A stretch of DNA of 64,000 nt from Fragilaria radians (lineage: Eukaryota; Bacillariophyta; Fragilariophyceae; Fragilariales; Fragilariaceae), in NCBI GenBank assembly GCA_900642245.1, contig CAAAJI010000003.1:105647-169646 (forward strand). Reading direction: 5' to 3'. The notes under the pieces are model-generated. The model had not been told where the DNA came from. It was given only the letters and a program-made list of their open reading frames with translations, and made no database searches. Both the position numbers and the translations under genes were made by a program. Shown here in pieces: positions 34,280-45,310 of the stretch. Numbering within the stretch: the stretch's first letter is position 1; each line of letters starts with the position of its first letter.

Positions 34280-36778
34280 AATTTTTTTACAGCTTTTATG
34301 CATAGTAAGCTCTTCCCTTCTTCCTTGCAATATCCCATGGCAAACGCTTGTGCTTTTGACCATCCAGCACTTTCTGGAACAAAATGTTTGGATAGACATT
34401 TTTGAATAGAATACATAGCTAAGCATAGAAATGAAAATGAGTGTGTCAAGAGGCGAAGAAAATAGAGAGAAATATTGCATTCGAATGCCTAGTATCTTTA
34501 ATACATTCCCTTCATCAAGGGAAGATACAATAGCATTTTAACATCAAAATAGTTTACCTGATGGTACCTCCGGAACGATGGTGCTACTTAATTCTAACGT
34601 AATAGGCTTTTACCTTATAGATTGAAAGTTAACACTTTGCAAGAGGGAACAGTTAGTATTTTTACCATACTACCCTGACAATGAGTAATGACAAGATATC
34701 TCAACTGCTGGAGTATGAGGGATTACATGTTACCACATTAGTCCGAAGATGAGGGGTAAATTTCACGTCATGACTTTATTTTTCCCATCGTTTGCTTGTA
34801 TCGTCACTTCTGGGTATGTCTCCATCACAAAGTGAAGATCCTGAATATGCTTAGAGACTTTACAATTTAGCATCGTCCTTGATTGCCCCAATGGGGATTG
34901 TAATAATTTCTGTTTTCATCGGAGCATGGCAAATCCGTAACTGGTTTCATCAAATGATAAGATCTATAAAGATAATGTAGAAGTGAGAGAGATATCATCA
35001 TATATAGGGGCAACACTAACGAATGTGCCATTGTTATTTCGGATCATTGGATAGATCAGTACAAATTCATATCGACAACTTATAAATTCAGAAAAGATTA
35101 AGCCTTGAATGTTTGATCATCACATCCTATACAACAAAACCGAAAAAAACATTATGGGGGAGGGACGGAAGGATGCAGTATTCCATTGTTATCGTTGCTA
35201 ATTCTTACCCAACATGCTTCGTCAACGAACACAAAAAGATTTTCAAATTTGAGATTTTTATGAGGCTGAAAGGAGCTCAAATTGAGTTTTTCATAGGGAT
35301 AAAGGAAACAATTTTGTTTGTTACCTGTTAGTCTGTACGCCCTAAAACCCAAGAAAAAGAAGGTTTTTACCTAAAGGGAGACCAATCTGCAGCAACCGTT
35401 GACTAATAGTCAGAGAAACTTAATTGATGCAGCGTAGAACTGAATTTTGCAATGAACAACGAAAACAACTAGGAGCAAAGAAGAGGCAATAGAAGTGTGT
35501 GTAGCGGAAATGATTGGCATAAAGAAAAGAAAACAAACCTGCTCACTAGCTTTTGATTTAGGCATGAAATCCATGGAAATACTTTAAATAATATATCCAC
35601 TACATTCATTCGCAGATGGTAAACAACAAATGAAGGAGGAAAATGAAAAGTAGTTCCAGGTATGCTATCCGATATTTCATTGCCACGAGTGTGTGGTACA
35701 TATTTTGTTTTAAGCACATCGCCAATTTTGTTTTCCTTCCACACGCAAAACAGAGTTTAGGACCAATGGAGCAATAGATATTTAAAAAGGGAATAATGGT
35801 TCCTTTGGCTTATCCTTTTGGTAAAGTGCATTATCAATGACGTATCGTGCTCCTGGTTCTTTATACAAGATTTGAGAAATATATCCTTTCGACCACTGTC
35901 AATTTGCAGTATGCAGGAAATGGAACTAGGCAGTAATCATTTTGTGACCTTCATTATCTGTGAAATTTATTTCCCTTTCAGGATATGTAGCCTATAGATT
36001 TTGTCACAAATATATATTGATTAAATCCTGCTTCAAAAACTGATGTTTTGTTTGTCTCATTGGCAATCTGCGTACATTAAAAAGAAAGTATTTGCTGCTA
36101 CAGGTGGAAATCCCCGTCTGGGTGCCTGTCTATTATTCTAAGACGCTAAGAATACGGGTACTTTGGTCTATGATCATGCTTGCCTTTAGTAAAAGAGTGT
36201 GTTCCATCATTTGACACTTGCTGGCATGAGCTTCAAATAAAATTTTATACTTGGGGAGTTATCGCTGTACATGACACATTGTCAATATGAAAAGCCCATA
36301 GTGCTGCCATTAGTCATTAATTTCATTCCATATAGAAAGATTTGAAGCCCATCATACGCCGTATTATTTGCTTTAAGATTTTCCCCTTTCCATCAAATCT
36401 CAAGCGATAGCAATTCTAAGATTAATGTGTCTAAAATTCTGGCTGTGGAGCAATAAAATAATCTGTTTTAATTGCCATCTGTAGTAGGTGCATTTCTTTC
36501 TCTCTTTTTTGATGTAAAAATAAATATAAGGATGCACCTCTTCATTGAATTAATTGCAAGGATTCCAATAGAAAGTATTAACCAATAAGTGTGCATGTGA
36601 TGAGGGAACTCATACTCATCAAGGATGCAACAAATATGGATAAATATCACTAACGCTATTGAAGAAGGTTCCTTTGTAATGCAAGAAAAACAATGGCATT
36701 GGTTGAAAGAAATGATTCTTCTTGAAGAACTCTATTATTTTAAACACCCAACCAACGATATTCAGACAATAAAGCGTC
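34280..36778. other. Intergenic, gene-poor
   Basis: About 2.5 kb without a recognisable gene. Small minus-strand frames (for example 35469-35744) lack any family or codon signature. Confidence 0.5.
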
Positions 36779-38119
36779 ATGATAAAGTTTCTCAATGATA
36801 AAAGTACCTATGGTATAATCTTTATAGTCGCGTTCATTCTCAGTGTCCTTTTGAATGTCGTATCCTTTTCACGGCCATGCTCTCTTGCTGCGTCTTTGTC
36901 CTCCTTATCGAAATCAAAGGATTCTTTTATCAAGGGAGAAAAGAATCAAAGATCTACCGACACAAGAGAAATAACATTCACAAATTACGGATGGTTTCAT
37001 CCCGATCCTAAGAAAGGGATTCAAACTCCAAGATGTCTAGCTATGAAATATTTTGCCGACGCCATCCTGTCTCATGAACGGTACAACAGTACTACATGGA
37101 AGGACCTTGAGAAACATCCAAATGAGAATCGTTCTATTATTGCATTTTTAGATATCGACACTTGTCGTCACGTTCATTGGCCTAAATTTGGCGGAGATTT
37201 CACCACCAATTCTGACCTAGAACGAGGGAGAGAGCCTCTAAAGAATTGGAATTTTGTCAAAGACTGTCCGATTATTGAAAAAGCACTCCAATCTCCAGCT
37301 CTATCCTCTCGAAACTCTCGCTTGGTGGTGCTAAGCTGTGTCGAGGATACAGTTAGTTCCATTCCCTGCCTTCGGCGTGATCGTAAGGATTATGGCAGTT
37401 TCTCGAAGTTGATTGTAGGTCATCTTAGTGCACACAAAAATGATGTTCATCCACGTGACTTTGGTTTGCCACCATGGCCTGTCAAGACTGTTTCCTTAAC
37501 GAGCCGTCAGATTCAAGACATTCACACGTGTCAGAATAGATCTCGGACTCTTTTATTCTCTTTCAAAGGACGAGGAAGAATTCCTTTCCCAGAATTTTCC
37601 AACTATTTTGAACCATTGCATCAGAAGCAGAATGTTTACGCCTCATTCGGTTATGATCATTACTTCACTTCTACACAAAAAAATTCATGGAATGGATACA
37701 TCTTGGAGAATACTGCACCAGAAAATCAAACAAAAGAGGATTACTACAGATTACTTACTCTTTCCGACTTTGCAGGAGCTCCACGGGGAGATTGTTTGTA
37801 CTCTGTCCGATTTTCGGAAATTTTATCTTCTGGTGCGATTCCCGTGTTATATTCGGATGGTTGGGTATTACCATACAATAGGGATGTCGTCGATTGGAAT
37901 GAGCTGGCTGTTGTTTTACCTCAACATCGTGTGAATGAGACGTTAAGAGTCTTGCGTGACATTCCTGATGACTTGCGATGCAAGATGAGGCAAAAGGGTT
38001 TTCAATTTTTTCACACGTATTTGTCTACATCAGGTGGTAGATTACGTGCTATATTGGAGATATTGGAAGCATCCCATGAGAACAACGGTGTTGCAACATT
38101 CTTAGCAGCTCCCGAGTAA
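36779..38119 (+). CDS. Exostosin-family (GT47) glycosyltransferase, copy A
   Basis: Single exon, 446 residues. A type II anchor lies at about 11-29 (YGIIFIVAFILSVLLNVVS). The lumenal domain follows, with ITFTNYGWFHPDPKKGIQTP near its start. The exostosin signature is toward the C-terminus: SDFAGAPRGDCLYSVRFSEI, then LSSGAIPVLYSDGWVLPY, then VDWNELAVVLPQHRVNETL. This corresponds to the family's F-C-L-x-P-x-G-D-x-x-S-x-R-x-x-E-x-x-x-x-G-x-I-P-V-x block. GT47 enzymes build wall or proteoglycan glycans in the Golgi. It is nearly identical over most of its length to copy B at 43973-45310, same strand, about 7.2 kb away. The N-terminal 60 residues and the flanks differ. Confidence 0.88.
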   Translation: MIKFLNDKSTYGIIFIVAFILSVLLNVVSFSRPCSLAASLSSLSKSKDSFIKGEKNQRSTDTREITFTNYGWFHPDPKKGIQTPRCLAMKYFADAILSHERYNSTTWKDLEKHPNENRSIIAFLDIDTCRHVHWPKFGGDFTTNSDLERGREPLKNWNFVKDCPIIEKALQSPALSSRNSRLVVLSCVEDTVSSIPCLRRDRKDYGSFSKLIVGHLSAHKNDVHPRDFGLPPWPVKTVSLTSRQIQDIHTCQNRSRTLLFSFKGRGRIPFPEFSNYFEPLHQKQNVYASFGYDHYFTSTQKNSWNGYILENTAPENQTKEDYYRLLTLSDFAGAPRGDCLYSVRFSEILSSGAIPVLYSDGWVLPYNRDVVDWNELAVVLPQHRVNETLRVLRDIPDDLRCKMRQKGFQFFHTYLSTSGGRLRAILEILEASHENNGVATFLAAPE

Positions 38120-40244
38120 GCAATTGTTTTACAAGCTATTCCTATATCTTTACATTTTAAGCTGCAAGTGCCAATACATGTAATAGCCTCCTTACTTTCT
38201 TGCACCATTTGCGTCATTATCAAAAACTAAGCTCCAGCATTTAATAGATCCATTAATTTTAATTATCAGAACTTTTTTATTGCTGTTTTTCATCCGCTTT
38301 TCATCCCTTTTAAGGTATTTGACTACGGGGGAAGAAAGTCATATTTTGCACCAAGGTAATTTGACCTGTAACAATTTTTTAATGACAAGTTTATGGTGAT
38401 CTTTGCATTGAATCATTATAAGCCTGGGTTGACCTACTGCTTAGTTGACCTTAGCTAGTGATGTGCATAAAAATCTAATGATATTTTTTTAGTATTCAAA
38501 AGATCGGGCATACAACGCTGACCTCCGTGATTATTGATTCTTGGTGCATGCCAATCTTTGATGGAAATGGAGTATGCATGCACTTATTTGCATTGAATTA
38601 ATATTGCGGTTTTTTTTCTGGCGAAAAATCGTTGGTTTTCAAACTTGATCAACGCCCAATTCAAGGTTTAGGAGCATGGCTTAGCCAAACTGGAGTGGCG
38701 GCGTGTAGTGTAGTGCTGTAAGGACTACCTATTGACTATGATGTTGATGTAAAGAAGGATGACTATCATTAAGTACCTGATTGAGCCACAAATAATCTCT
38801 TAGATTATTTTGAAACGTCACATGAACCCTTTTGACTGTTCCGTTTTACTGATGAAAATACGACTGGTTGAAGGTTTGAACCAACTGATGCCTTGATGCG
38901 CTATGAAGACATATTCAATCTCACTAACGTTATCAAACCCTTTGTATTTGGGCTCATGGCTGGCTTGAAAATCACTTGTTTCTAAGCCTAAATGGCTTCT
39001 GATTCTGCATTCATCAGTGTGTTGCTGAAAGTTAAATCCACAGGACTTTTTTGTCCCAAGTCTTATTGGGTCCAAATTAATCCCATCCCCATGCTTAACG
39101 TGTCGCTGGTAGGGAAGATGATTTAGTCGTGTTGCACCTTTTGCATGATTAAAGAATTTTTTTAATGGTATCAGGTTATTGCCAGAAAAACAGTTGTCTA
39201 ATGGTCTTTCAAATTTTATCTTTAAGTGTATGAGCTAAATTCTTGTAATACCAACTTAGTACTGTATTCCAGTGTAAACAACTTAATACAACGCCTTCTA
39301 TATTATCTTATTTTATATCTACTACTGGGTTTCAATGTTTCAATTTTTTGACGACATTCAATGAAGGTTACTTTTACTGTAAAGCAAGTCTCTTGGGCCT
39401 TCTCATTGTTTATTGTAGCTCAAGAGATGTTTTTTGTTCACTATCCTTCATTCGATTTGTCTTCTTCAATAGTTCTCTAAAATTTAGGGGAGAACGAAAA
39501 CAAATGAGGGCTTACACTCTTTGCATAATCACTAAAGTACAATCTTGGGGCGAATGTGCTATACTCTACAATCCTAGATAATAACATTTATCGGTTTTAG
39601 CAAAGTAAATTGAATAAATCTAGAAAGAGATCATGTTGTAATCACATTTGGATGTCTCATGTCTTGTTTCGAATAGCGCCGATAAAGATCAAATATAATA
39701 GCACATCTAAAGCAATAAATAAAAAGGATAATGGCTGTTTATGTGTGTTTGAAAATTCTTGATGATACTTATCAAAGGTCCCTAAAAGTGAGGTGATAAT
39801 ATTTCACATGCGCTTCAGAGCTGTCAAGAGATATTTGACATGCCGACATAGTCAGGAGATGGTAGAAACAGACTGATATACATTTGTATTATCTTACAGT
39901 AAAATTAGTCAGTCAAGACTTTGGTTTCATAATTTCCTTAAAATGGGACATACTTTTCTATCTCTATTCACGCCAGGCAGTTGCAAGTCAATATTCCCCT
40001 CACTTGTTGAAATGTCGTCTATGATGTTCATTCAAACTACAAAGTAGGAGAAGCTTCTAAGAGGTTCCAATAAACGGTGTGGGTCTTTACTAAAGATTAA
40101 ATTGAACTAAACACCTCACCGTATCTTTCAATTTATTGGCCTCAAGATAGTATTTGATATCTCGCATGGATAAACTTAAAAAAACAAGTAACTAAAACTC
40201 TGAAAGTAAGGGAAATTTCCAAAACCCTTCCTTTGCCGAAAAGT
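38120..40244. other. Intergenic between GT47 copy A and transposon relics
   Basis: About 2.1 kb. A minus-strand open frame at 38818-39075 (85 codons, including KKSCGFNFQQHTDECR) looks coding-like, with few stops upstream, but I cannot assign it. It may be a remnant of a gene or mobile element. Otherwise nothing recognised. Confidence 0.45.
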
Positions 40245-40466
40245 TCAGTCACCGTACTCTTCACCACTGTCCTCCAAAACATTCTTTACATGCTTCCGGT
40301 AGAGTTCTTGGCTGACATTCTTCGTGAAAATATCAGAATGGTTCTCTTCCGATCTTACAAATTCGATTTTAATAATTCCATCTTCTAAATTCTCTTGTAC
40401 GTAAAGATATCTGGTATCCACATGACGTGTTCTTACCCCGGACGAGGCATTTTGCGCCATAAACAT
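40245..40466 (-). mobile_element. Ty1/copia RNase H C-terminal fragment
   Basis: The minus-strand frame reads SSGVRTRHVDTRYLYVQENL, then EDGIIKIEFVRSEENHSDIF and TKNVSQELYRKHV. These are the conserved last residues of a copia RNase H domain (R-T-K-H-I-D-x-R-Y-H-x-x-x-E, then K-I-x-x-V-x-T-x-x-x-x-A-D-x-x-T-K). Upstream and downstream flanks show no reverse transcriptase or clear LTR, so this is a truncated relic. Confidence 0.88.
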
Positions 40467-41348
40467 TGCACATTAGAAGATCAATTTCAATTCCAATCCC
40501 TTGCAGTAACATAAAAAGATGATTTTGAACTCTAAATCTTGTAGCAGATTGCCATGTAGTGAGTAATTTTTGTAATAGGATTTTGTTGCTTCAACTTTCT
40601 TAGTTATAGTATTTAGTTGTTGAATAATGTGATCGCAAATTTGTCACTGTAGGAGTTGAATCTGTGAGTTGAAATCAGGGTTGAGACTGCAACTCGTTAA
40701 AGAGATAATCGACAAAAATGCTGTTGAAGTGTAGGTATCTAACGCGAAACCTCAAAGGGCATGTTCAATCGTTAGCATATTATGCATTCCACATAAAGCC
40801 TGTGGAGCATTGTAAAGTCAGGTAGGGTTACTATACGTCCCTGTGATATCTTGACTATGGAGTCCATAGAGTTGAGATGAAAATACGTTCTTCCAAAACA
40901 TTCCTTACACGTGTTATGTCCTGTGAAATCTTGTCTCTATTCCTTGCTAGCATCAACAGTTGTATCAACAAAGTGCTTACTTTTGTACTCTTAAGATTAA
41001 ATAGGCCGCGCGTAAATGAAATATATCCCCATTAGCTGTCTTTTTTAATCGTTCGCACGTTATTTAATTAAACTAAGGGCAAAATTTAGCCTACCACAAA
41101 TACCATGATGACTGAATTTTTACGTGCGGTAGTACTCGGAGAAACTCGCATTTTTCGGGTTTCTTTGTGGAAAAACAATGTTGGCCACGATTCTTTTTTG
41201 ACACGTCAAGCCTATCCAAATAGGCATTGCAATACATTTCAGTTACATTGTTTTGTAAGATGCAAAGCCCATTTTTGCCAGAAAAATTTGTGTTGGTCAG
41301 AGAGGAGAACAATAAAACAATCAAATTCAATCTGTCGATGTTCCTTCC

Positions 41349-42723
41349 ATGCTTAACTCCATCACAAACCCGTTGTACTCCCTCCTTCCTCTATCCTTCT
41401 TCAAGGATATCTCGTTTTTGCGAGATATTGGGTTAGTGGTTGATAGTTTGACTGGCCAAACCATATCTGATAACTCTGAAAATGAGATTTCTGACGATGA
41501 AACCCACAACGATAAAGCAGGCTCAATTTGTTGCATTTTTGGAGGGCCGCCCTATGAGAGACGGACCACTTTTGAAAGAAGACTAAAGACTGAGTCTCCC
41601 TGTTGGTACACCTTACTTACTCCTGAGGAAAGGGAGGTATACCATCAATTTCCTGATGGTTGAGATGCTACCTTTTTTCTGTCGGATTTTCACGCTTCCT
41701 TACTCCTTTTTCAAGGAGATGATCTTTAACTTTGCAGTAGAAACTTGGTGGAATAATTGGCATGATGAAAAGGTAGATGCATTCAACTTTCCACTTTCAA
41801 ATCTGGCAGTAAAATTCCTTGGATGTCTTTGCATTCTTGCAAATTCTACATGCCATCTCCTTCTTATTACCCAAAATAACATCAGTGAAACTGTCCATTG
41901 GAAATTCTTTAATGAATGGCATGAAAAAATGCCAAGCATGCAAACTACTTTTATCTACATGCCTAGAAACTCTACTGAATTCAATGGTTTTCAAGCAGAC
42001 TATGCATTCATTGGACTTCCGGGATGTGTTGGTAGCATTGAGTGTGCTCACATTGGTTGGGGTAAGAACCTTGCCAGCATATACAGGGGTAAGGAGGGAT
42101 ATCCTACCATTTCATTTGAAGTCATTTGCACATCTCAAAAATTCATCCAATCTGTCACAAAGGTTCATCCTAGAACTTGAAAGGATAAGCACATTGTTCA
42201 ATTTGACACATCTGCTACTGATTTGTCAAATCCAATGTCTTTTTTGGGAGCACAATGGTTTGTCCTTAATGATGCAAATGGGGGAAACAGAAATTTATTG
42301 GTTCATATTTGGTGGCTACCATTGTTGGCCTTGTCTGATGTTTCCTGTCAAAACAGGCAACAATGATAGAATCAATACAAAAAGATACTGAAACCTGTTT
42401 TTGGAATTTGAAAGAGACAATTTTGATCCCTTAAATCATTCCCTGAGGTTAAGAAACATGAAAGTCTTGACGCTGCATTTGTGACTTATTGTATCCTTCA
42501 CAACTTGTTATTGGAACATGATGGTTTCCTCTCTGAAGACCTTACTAGTTTTCAGAACGGCGCAAGAGATTCCTTGGAGCATACATTTGCTGGATCTGAG
42601 TTGATGATACACCTGATTTTGCAAATGGATGCACATGAAAGGCATCAATGCACCAATACAGAAAGAAATCTAGAGAAAGGTTGGGAAACTTTTTGGAAAG
42701 CTTTGATAGCTCATCACAGCTAG
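41349..42723 (+). pseudogene. PIF/Harbinger-like DDE transposase, frameshifted relic
   Basis: The reading frame is broken into pieces that in order match a Harbinger-type transposase. At 41656-42180: YAFIGLPGCVGSIECAHIGW (first catalytic Asp region, with Glu in the Asp position) and VTKVHPRT, stop, KDKHIVQFD (the family's H-P-x-x-x-N-D-K-T-x-x-x-F-D, second Asp). At 42241-42300: GAQWFVLNDANGG. At about 42367-42415: IESIQKDTETCFWNLKE (family R-K-x-V-E-C-x-F-G-x-L-K, third acidic). At 42481 onward: VTYCILHNLLLEHDG. Stops and shifts separate them. The upstream frame 41349-41663 would be the N-terminal part. It is inactive as it stands. It converges on a second relic frame at 42847-43719, as in two-gene Harbinger elements. 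Confidence 0.8.
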
Positions 42724-42846
42724 AACTTGCATAGGAACTAGAACAACAAATTCTAATAATCAAAATTGATATTTGAAAGTTTTAATTTGTGAACGGCTCT
42801 GGTTCTCCTTGCAGTAGTTCCAATTCTGGATTCCCAATCCAAAAGC

Positions 42847-43719
42847 CTAGCAAACGTTCATGATTGTGAGGTAATAAGCAAAGAAAGTATGGCAAACAAA
42901 ATAGAAACCTATTAATTCTAAAGTAATGTCATCTCTTTCATTGTCAACTTCAATTGGACGTAAGTCAATTTTGCACGATCTGAGATGTGGTAGGTTAGAA
43001 AAGAGAGCGTTGACCTGCTCATTGTAATCATCCTCACCAATCATAGGTCTGATATCTATTAAAATGCCAAGAGTCTCCTTCAGCTCTTGCACTGTTCCTA
43101 AATAAATGGACAGGTTTATTGCTGTTTGTCTTGTTTCTGATTTCAGTTTTCTATGTGTCTCCCTGTCATACTCCACTTTGATGGCATTCTCTTACTGATT
43201 ATTATAAGGAGAAGAGGACAGAGAATTCCAAGGGGTAAGAGTCTTTGTTGATTCTTGTGCCTTCTATCAACATAGCTCAGCACAGGAATTGGTTTATTCT
43301 CAGCATTTGCTAATACTTCTGCAGCATTGCTTGCAAGTTCTGGTGATTTCCAAAAAATCTTTATTGCCAGAGAAAACGTCCATGGCTTTGTAGTGTATTG
43401 CCATAATTCTGATGGATATGAAGCATCAATTTCCTGTTGAGACATCTGATTCTTTTTCAAACCAGGTAGTTTTCCAGTTGCACCAGCATGAAAAACAAGG
43501 ACTGCCCTTGTGGTTTCAAAGTATTCAGGGAATACTTGACTGCCAACAAAGTGGACAATCCTTCCCTGAGAGAGAATACTTGTCATCCTCATCCTCCAGC
43601 ATGTCATAGTTGTCAATAAATGTTGGGGAGTGAGGATTCTGTGGAGGAGTGATTATCACTTCCTCTGGAGGTTCATCTTCTGAGGAGGTGTTGTGGGGGC
43701 TCGATTCTCCATCCGACAT
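42847..43719 (-). pseudogene. Accessory ORF of the Harbinger-like element, frameshifted
   Basis: Three overlapping minus-strand frames form one broken protein. 43719-43525 gives the acidic start MSDGESSPHNTSSEDEPPEE. 43616-43143 continues with SELWQYTTKPWTFSLAIKIF and ENKPIPVLSYVDRRHKNQQR. 43176-42847 ends with VEYDRETHRKLKSETRQTAI. At least two frameshifts are needed to join them. No named domain is recognised. Its position and convergent orientation next to the transposase suggest the second, DNA-binding-type protein that PIF/Harbinger elements carry, but the sequence alone does not prove that. Confidence 0.55.
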
Positions 43720-43972
43720 GATTTTTTTGTGACTAAAAAGGCTTTTTGCCGCGCCGAAATTGGCAAAGTATTGACCCTTGGCAGGCTAAAGGAAAGCACC
43801 CGCTCGCAGGACGATCAATGACTCAAAGAATATGAAGGGACTGAAACCATTTCTTTTGTATTTGTTGTAGGGCTAATTTTTTCCCTAATCCCTATGCTAT
43901 TTATTGACATGGGGATCATACAGAGAAATAACGTCTTTTGAAGATAAGTAATCCGAACTCTTAAAATTGAAA

Positions 43973-45310
43973 ATGAAATGGTTGCTGGACAGAGGTATCT
44001 TTGGAATTGCATTATCGACTGCCTTTATTTTAAGCATCTTATTAAACGTCTATTCCTTCACGGGTCCAAGTTCCTTTTTTTGTGTTTTGTCATCGTCATC
44101 GAAGCTCCAAGATGCAAGAATGAAGAAAGAGAGCACTAAAAATTCCTCAGACACAAGAGAAATAACATTCACAAATTACGGATGGTTTCATCCTGATCCT
44201 AAGAAAGGGATTCAAACTCCAAGATGTCTAGCTATGAAATATTTTAGCGATGCAATCCAGTCTCATGAACGATACAACAGTACTACATGGAAGGACCTTG
44301 AGAAACACCCGAATGAAAATCGTTCTATTATTGCATTTTTAGATATCGACACTTGTCGTCACGTTCATTGGCCTAAATTTGGTGGAGATTTCACCACCAA
44401 TTCTGACCTAGAACGAGGGAGATCGCCTCTAAAGGATTGGGATTTTCTCAGTGACTGTCCAATTATTGAAAAAGCACTCCAATCTCCAGCTCTATCCTCT
44501 CGAAACTCTCGCTTGGTGGTACTGAGCTGCGTGGCAAACGATCTTTATTCCATCCCCTGCCTTCGGCGTGATCGTAAGGATTATGGCAGTTTCTCGAAGT
44601 TGATTGTAGGTCATCTTAGTGCACACAAAAATGATGTCCATCCACGTGACTTTGGTTTGCCACCATGGCCAGTTAAGACTGTTTCCTTAACGAGCCGTCA
44701 GATTCAAGACATTCACACGTGTCAGAATAGATCTCGGACTCTTTTATTCTCTTTCAAAGGCCGCGATAGAATTCCTTTCCCAGAATTTTCCAACTATTTT
44801 GAACCATTGCATCAGAAGCAGAATGTTTACGCCTCATTCAGTTATGATCATTACTTCACTTCTACACAAAAAAATTCATGGGACGGCTACATCTTGGAGA
44901 ATACTGCACCAGAAAATCAAACAAAAGAGGATTACTACAGATTACTTACTCTTTCCGACTTTGCAGGAGCTCCACGGGGAGATTGTTTGTACTCTGTCCG
45001 ATTTTCGGAAATTTTATCTTCTGGTGCGATTCCCGTGTTATATTCGGATGGTTGGGTATTACCATACAATAGGGATGTCGTCGATTGGAATGAGCTGGCT
45101 GTCGTCTTACCTCAACATCGGGTGAATGAAACGTTGAGAGTATTGCGAGACATTCCTGATGACTTGCGATGCAAGATGAGGCAAAAGGGTTTTCAATTTT
45201 TTCACACATATTTGTCTACATCAGGTGGTAGATTACGTGCTATATTGGAGATATTGGAAGCATCCCATGAGAACAACGGTGTTGCAACATTTCTAGCAGC
45301 TCCCGAGTAA
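43973..45310 (+). CDS. Exostosin-family (GT47) glycosyltransferase, copy B
   Basis: Single exon, 445 residues from the ATG at 43973; the frame opens six bases earlier with TTG. It has the same architecture as copy A: type II anchor (GIALSTAFILSILLNVYSF), then an exostosin domain with GAPRGDCLYSVRFSEI and AIPVLYSDGWVLPY. From DTREITFTNYGWF onward the protein matches copy A with only about 15 to 20 substitutions (for example EPLKNWNFVKD versus SPLKDWDFLSD, and VEDTVSSIP versus VANDLYSIP). The first 60 residues are clearly diverged. The nucleotide match also stops soon after the stop codon. Both copies keep full frames and all motif residues, so both are probably functional. They may differ in Golgi localisation or regulation. 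Confidence 0.88.
   Translation: MKWLLDRGIFGIALSTAFILSILLNVYSFTGPSSFFCVLSSSSKLQDARMKKESTKNSSDTREITFTNYGWFHPDPKKGIQTPRCLAMKYFSDAIQSHERYNSTTWKDLEKHPNENRSIIAFLDIDTCRHVHWPKFGGDFTTNSDLERGRSPLKDWDFLSDCPIIEKALQSPALSSRNSRLVVLSCVANDLYSIPCLRRDRKDYGSFSKLIVGHLSAHKNDVHPRDFGLPPWPVKTVSLTSRQIQDIHTCQNRSRTLLFSFKGRDRIPFPEFSNYFEPLHQKQNVYASFSYDHYFTSTQKNSWDGYILENTAPENQTKEDYYRLLTLSDFAGAPRGDCLYSVRFSEILSSGAIPVLYSDGWVLPYNRDVVDWNELAVVLPQHRVNETLRVLRDIPDDLRCKMRQKGFQFFHTYLSTSGGRLRAILEILEASHENNGVATFLAAPE

Noticed and set aside
37608..37934. 108-codon alternate-frame ORF, also present in the second GT47 copy (44799-45125)
   Set aside because: Its conservation simply follows the near-identical GT47 coding sequence in another frame.
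41074..43780. Terminal inverted repeats of the Harbinger-like element (gggcaaaatttagcc at 41077 and the complement of ...tgaccc near 43777)
   Set aside because: The match is short and gapped and the flanking trinucleotides do not agree as a target duplication, so the ends are not claimed.
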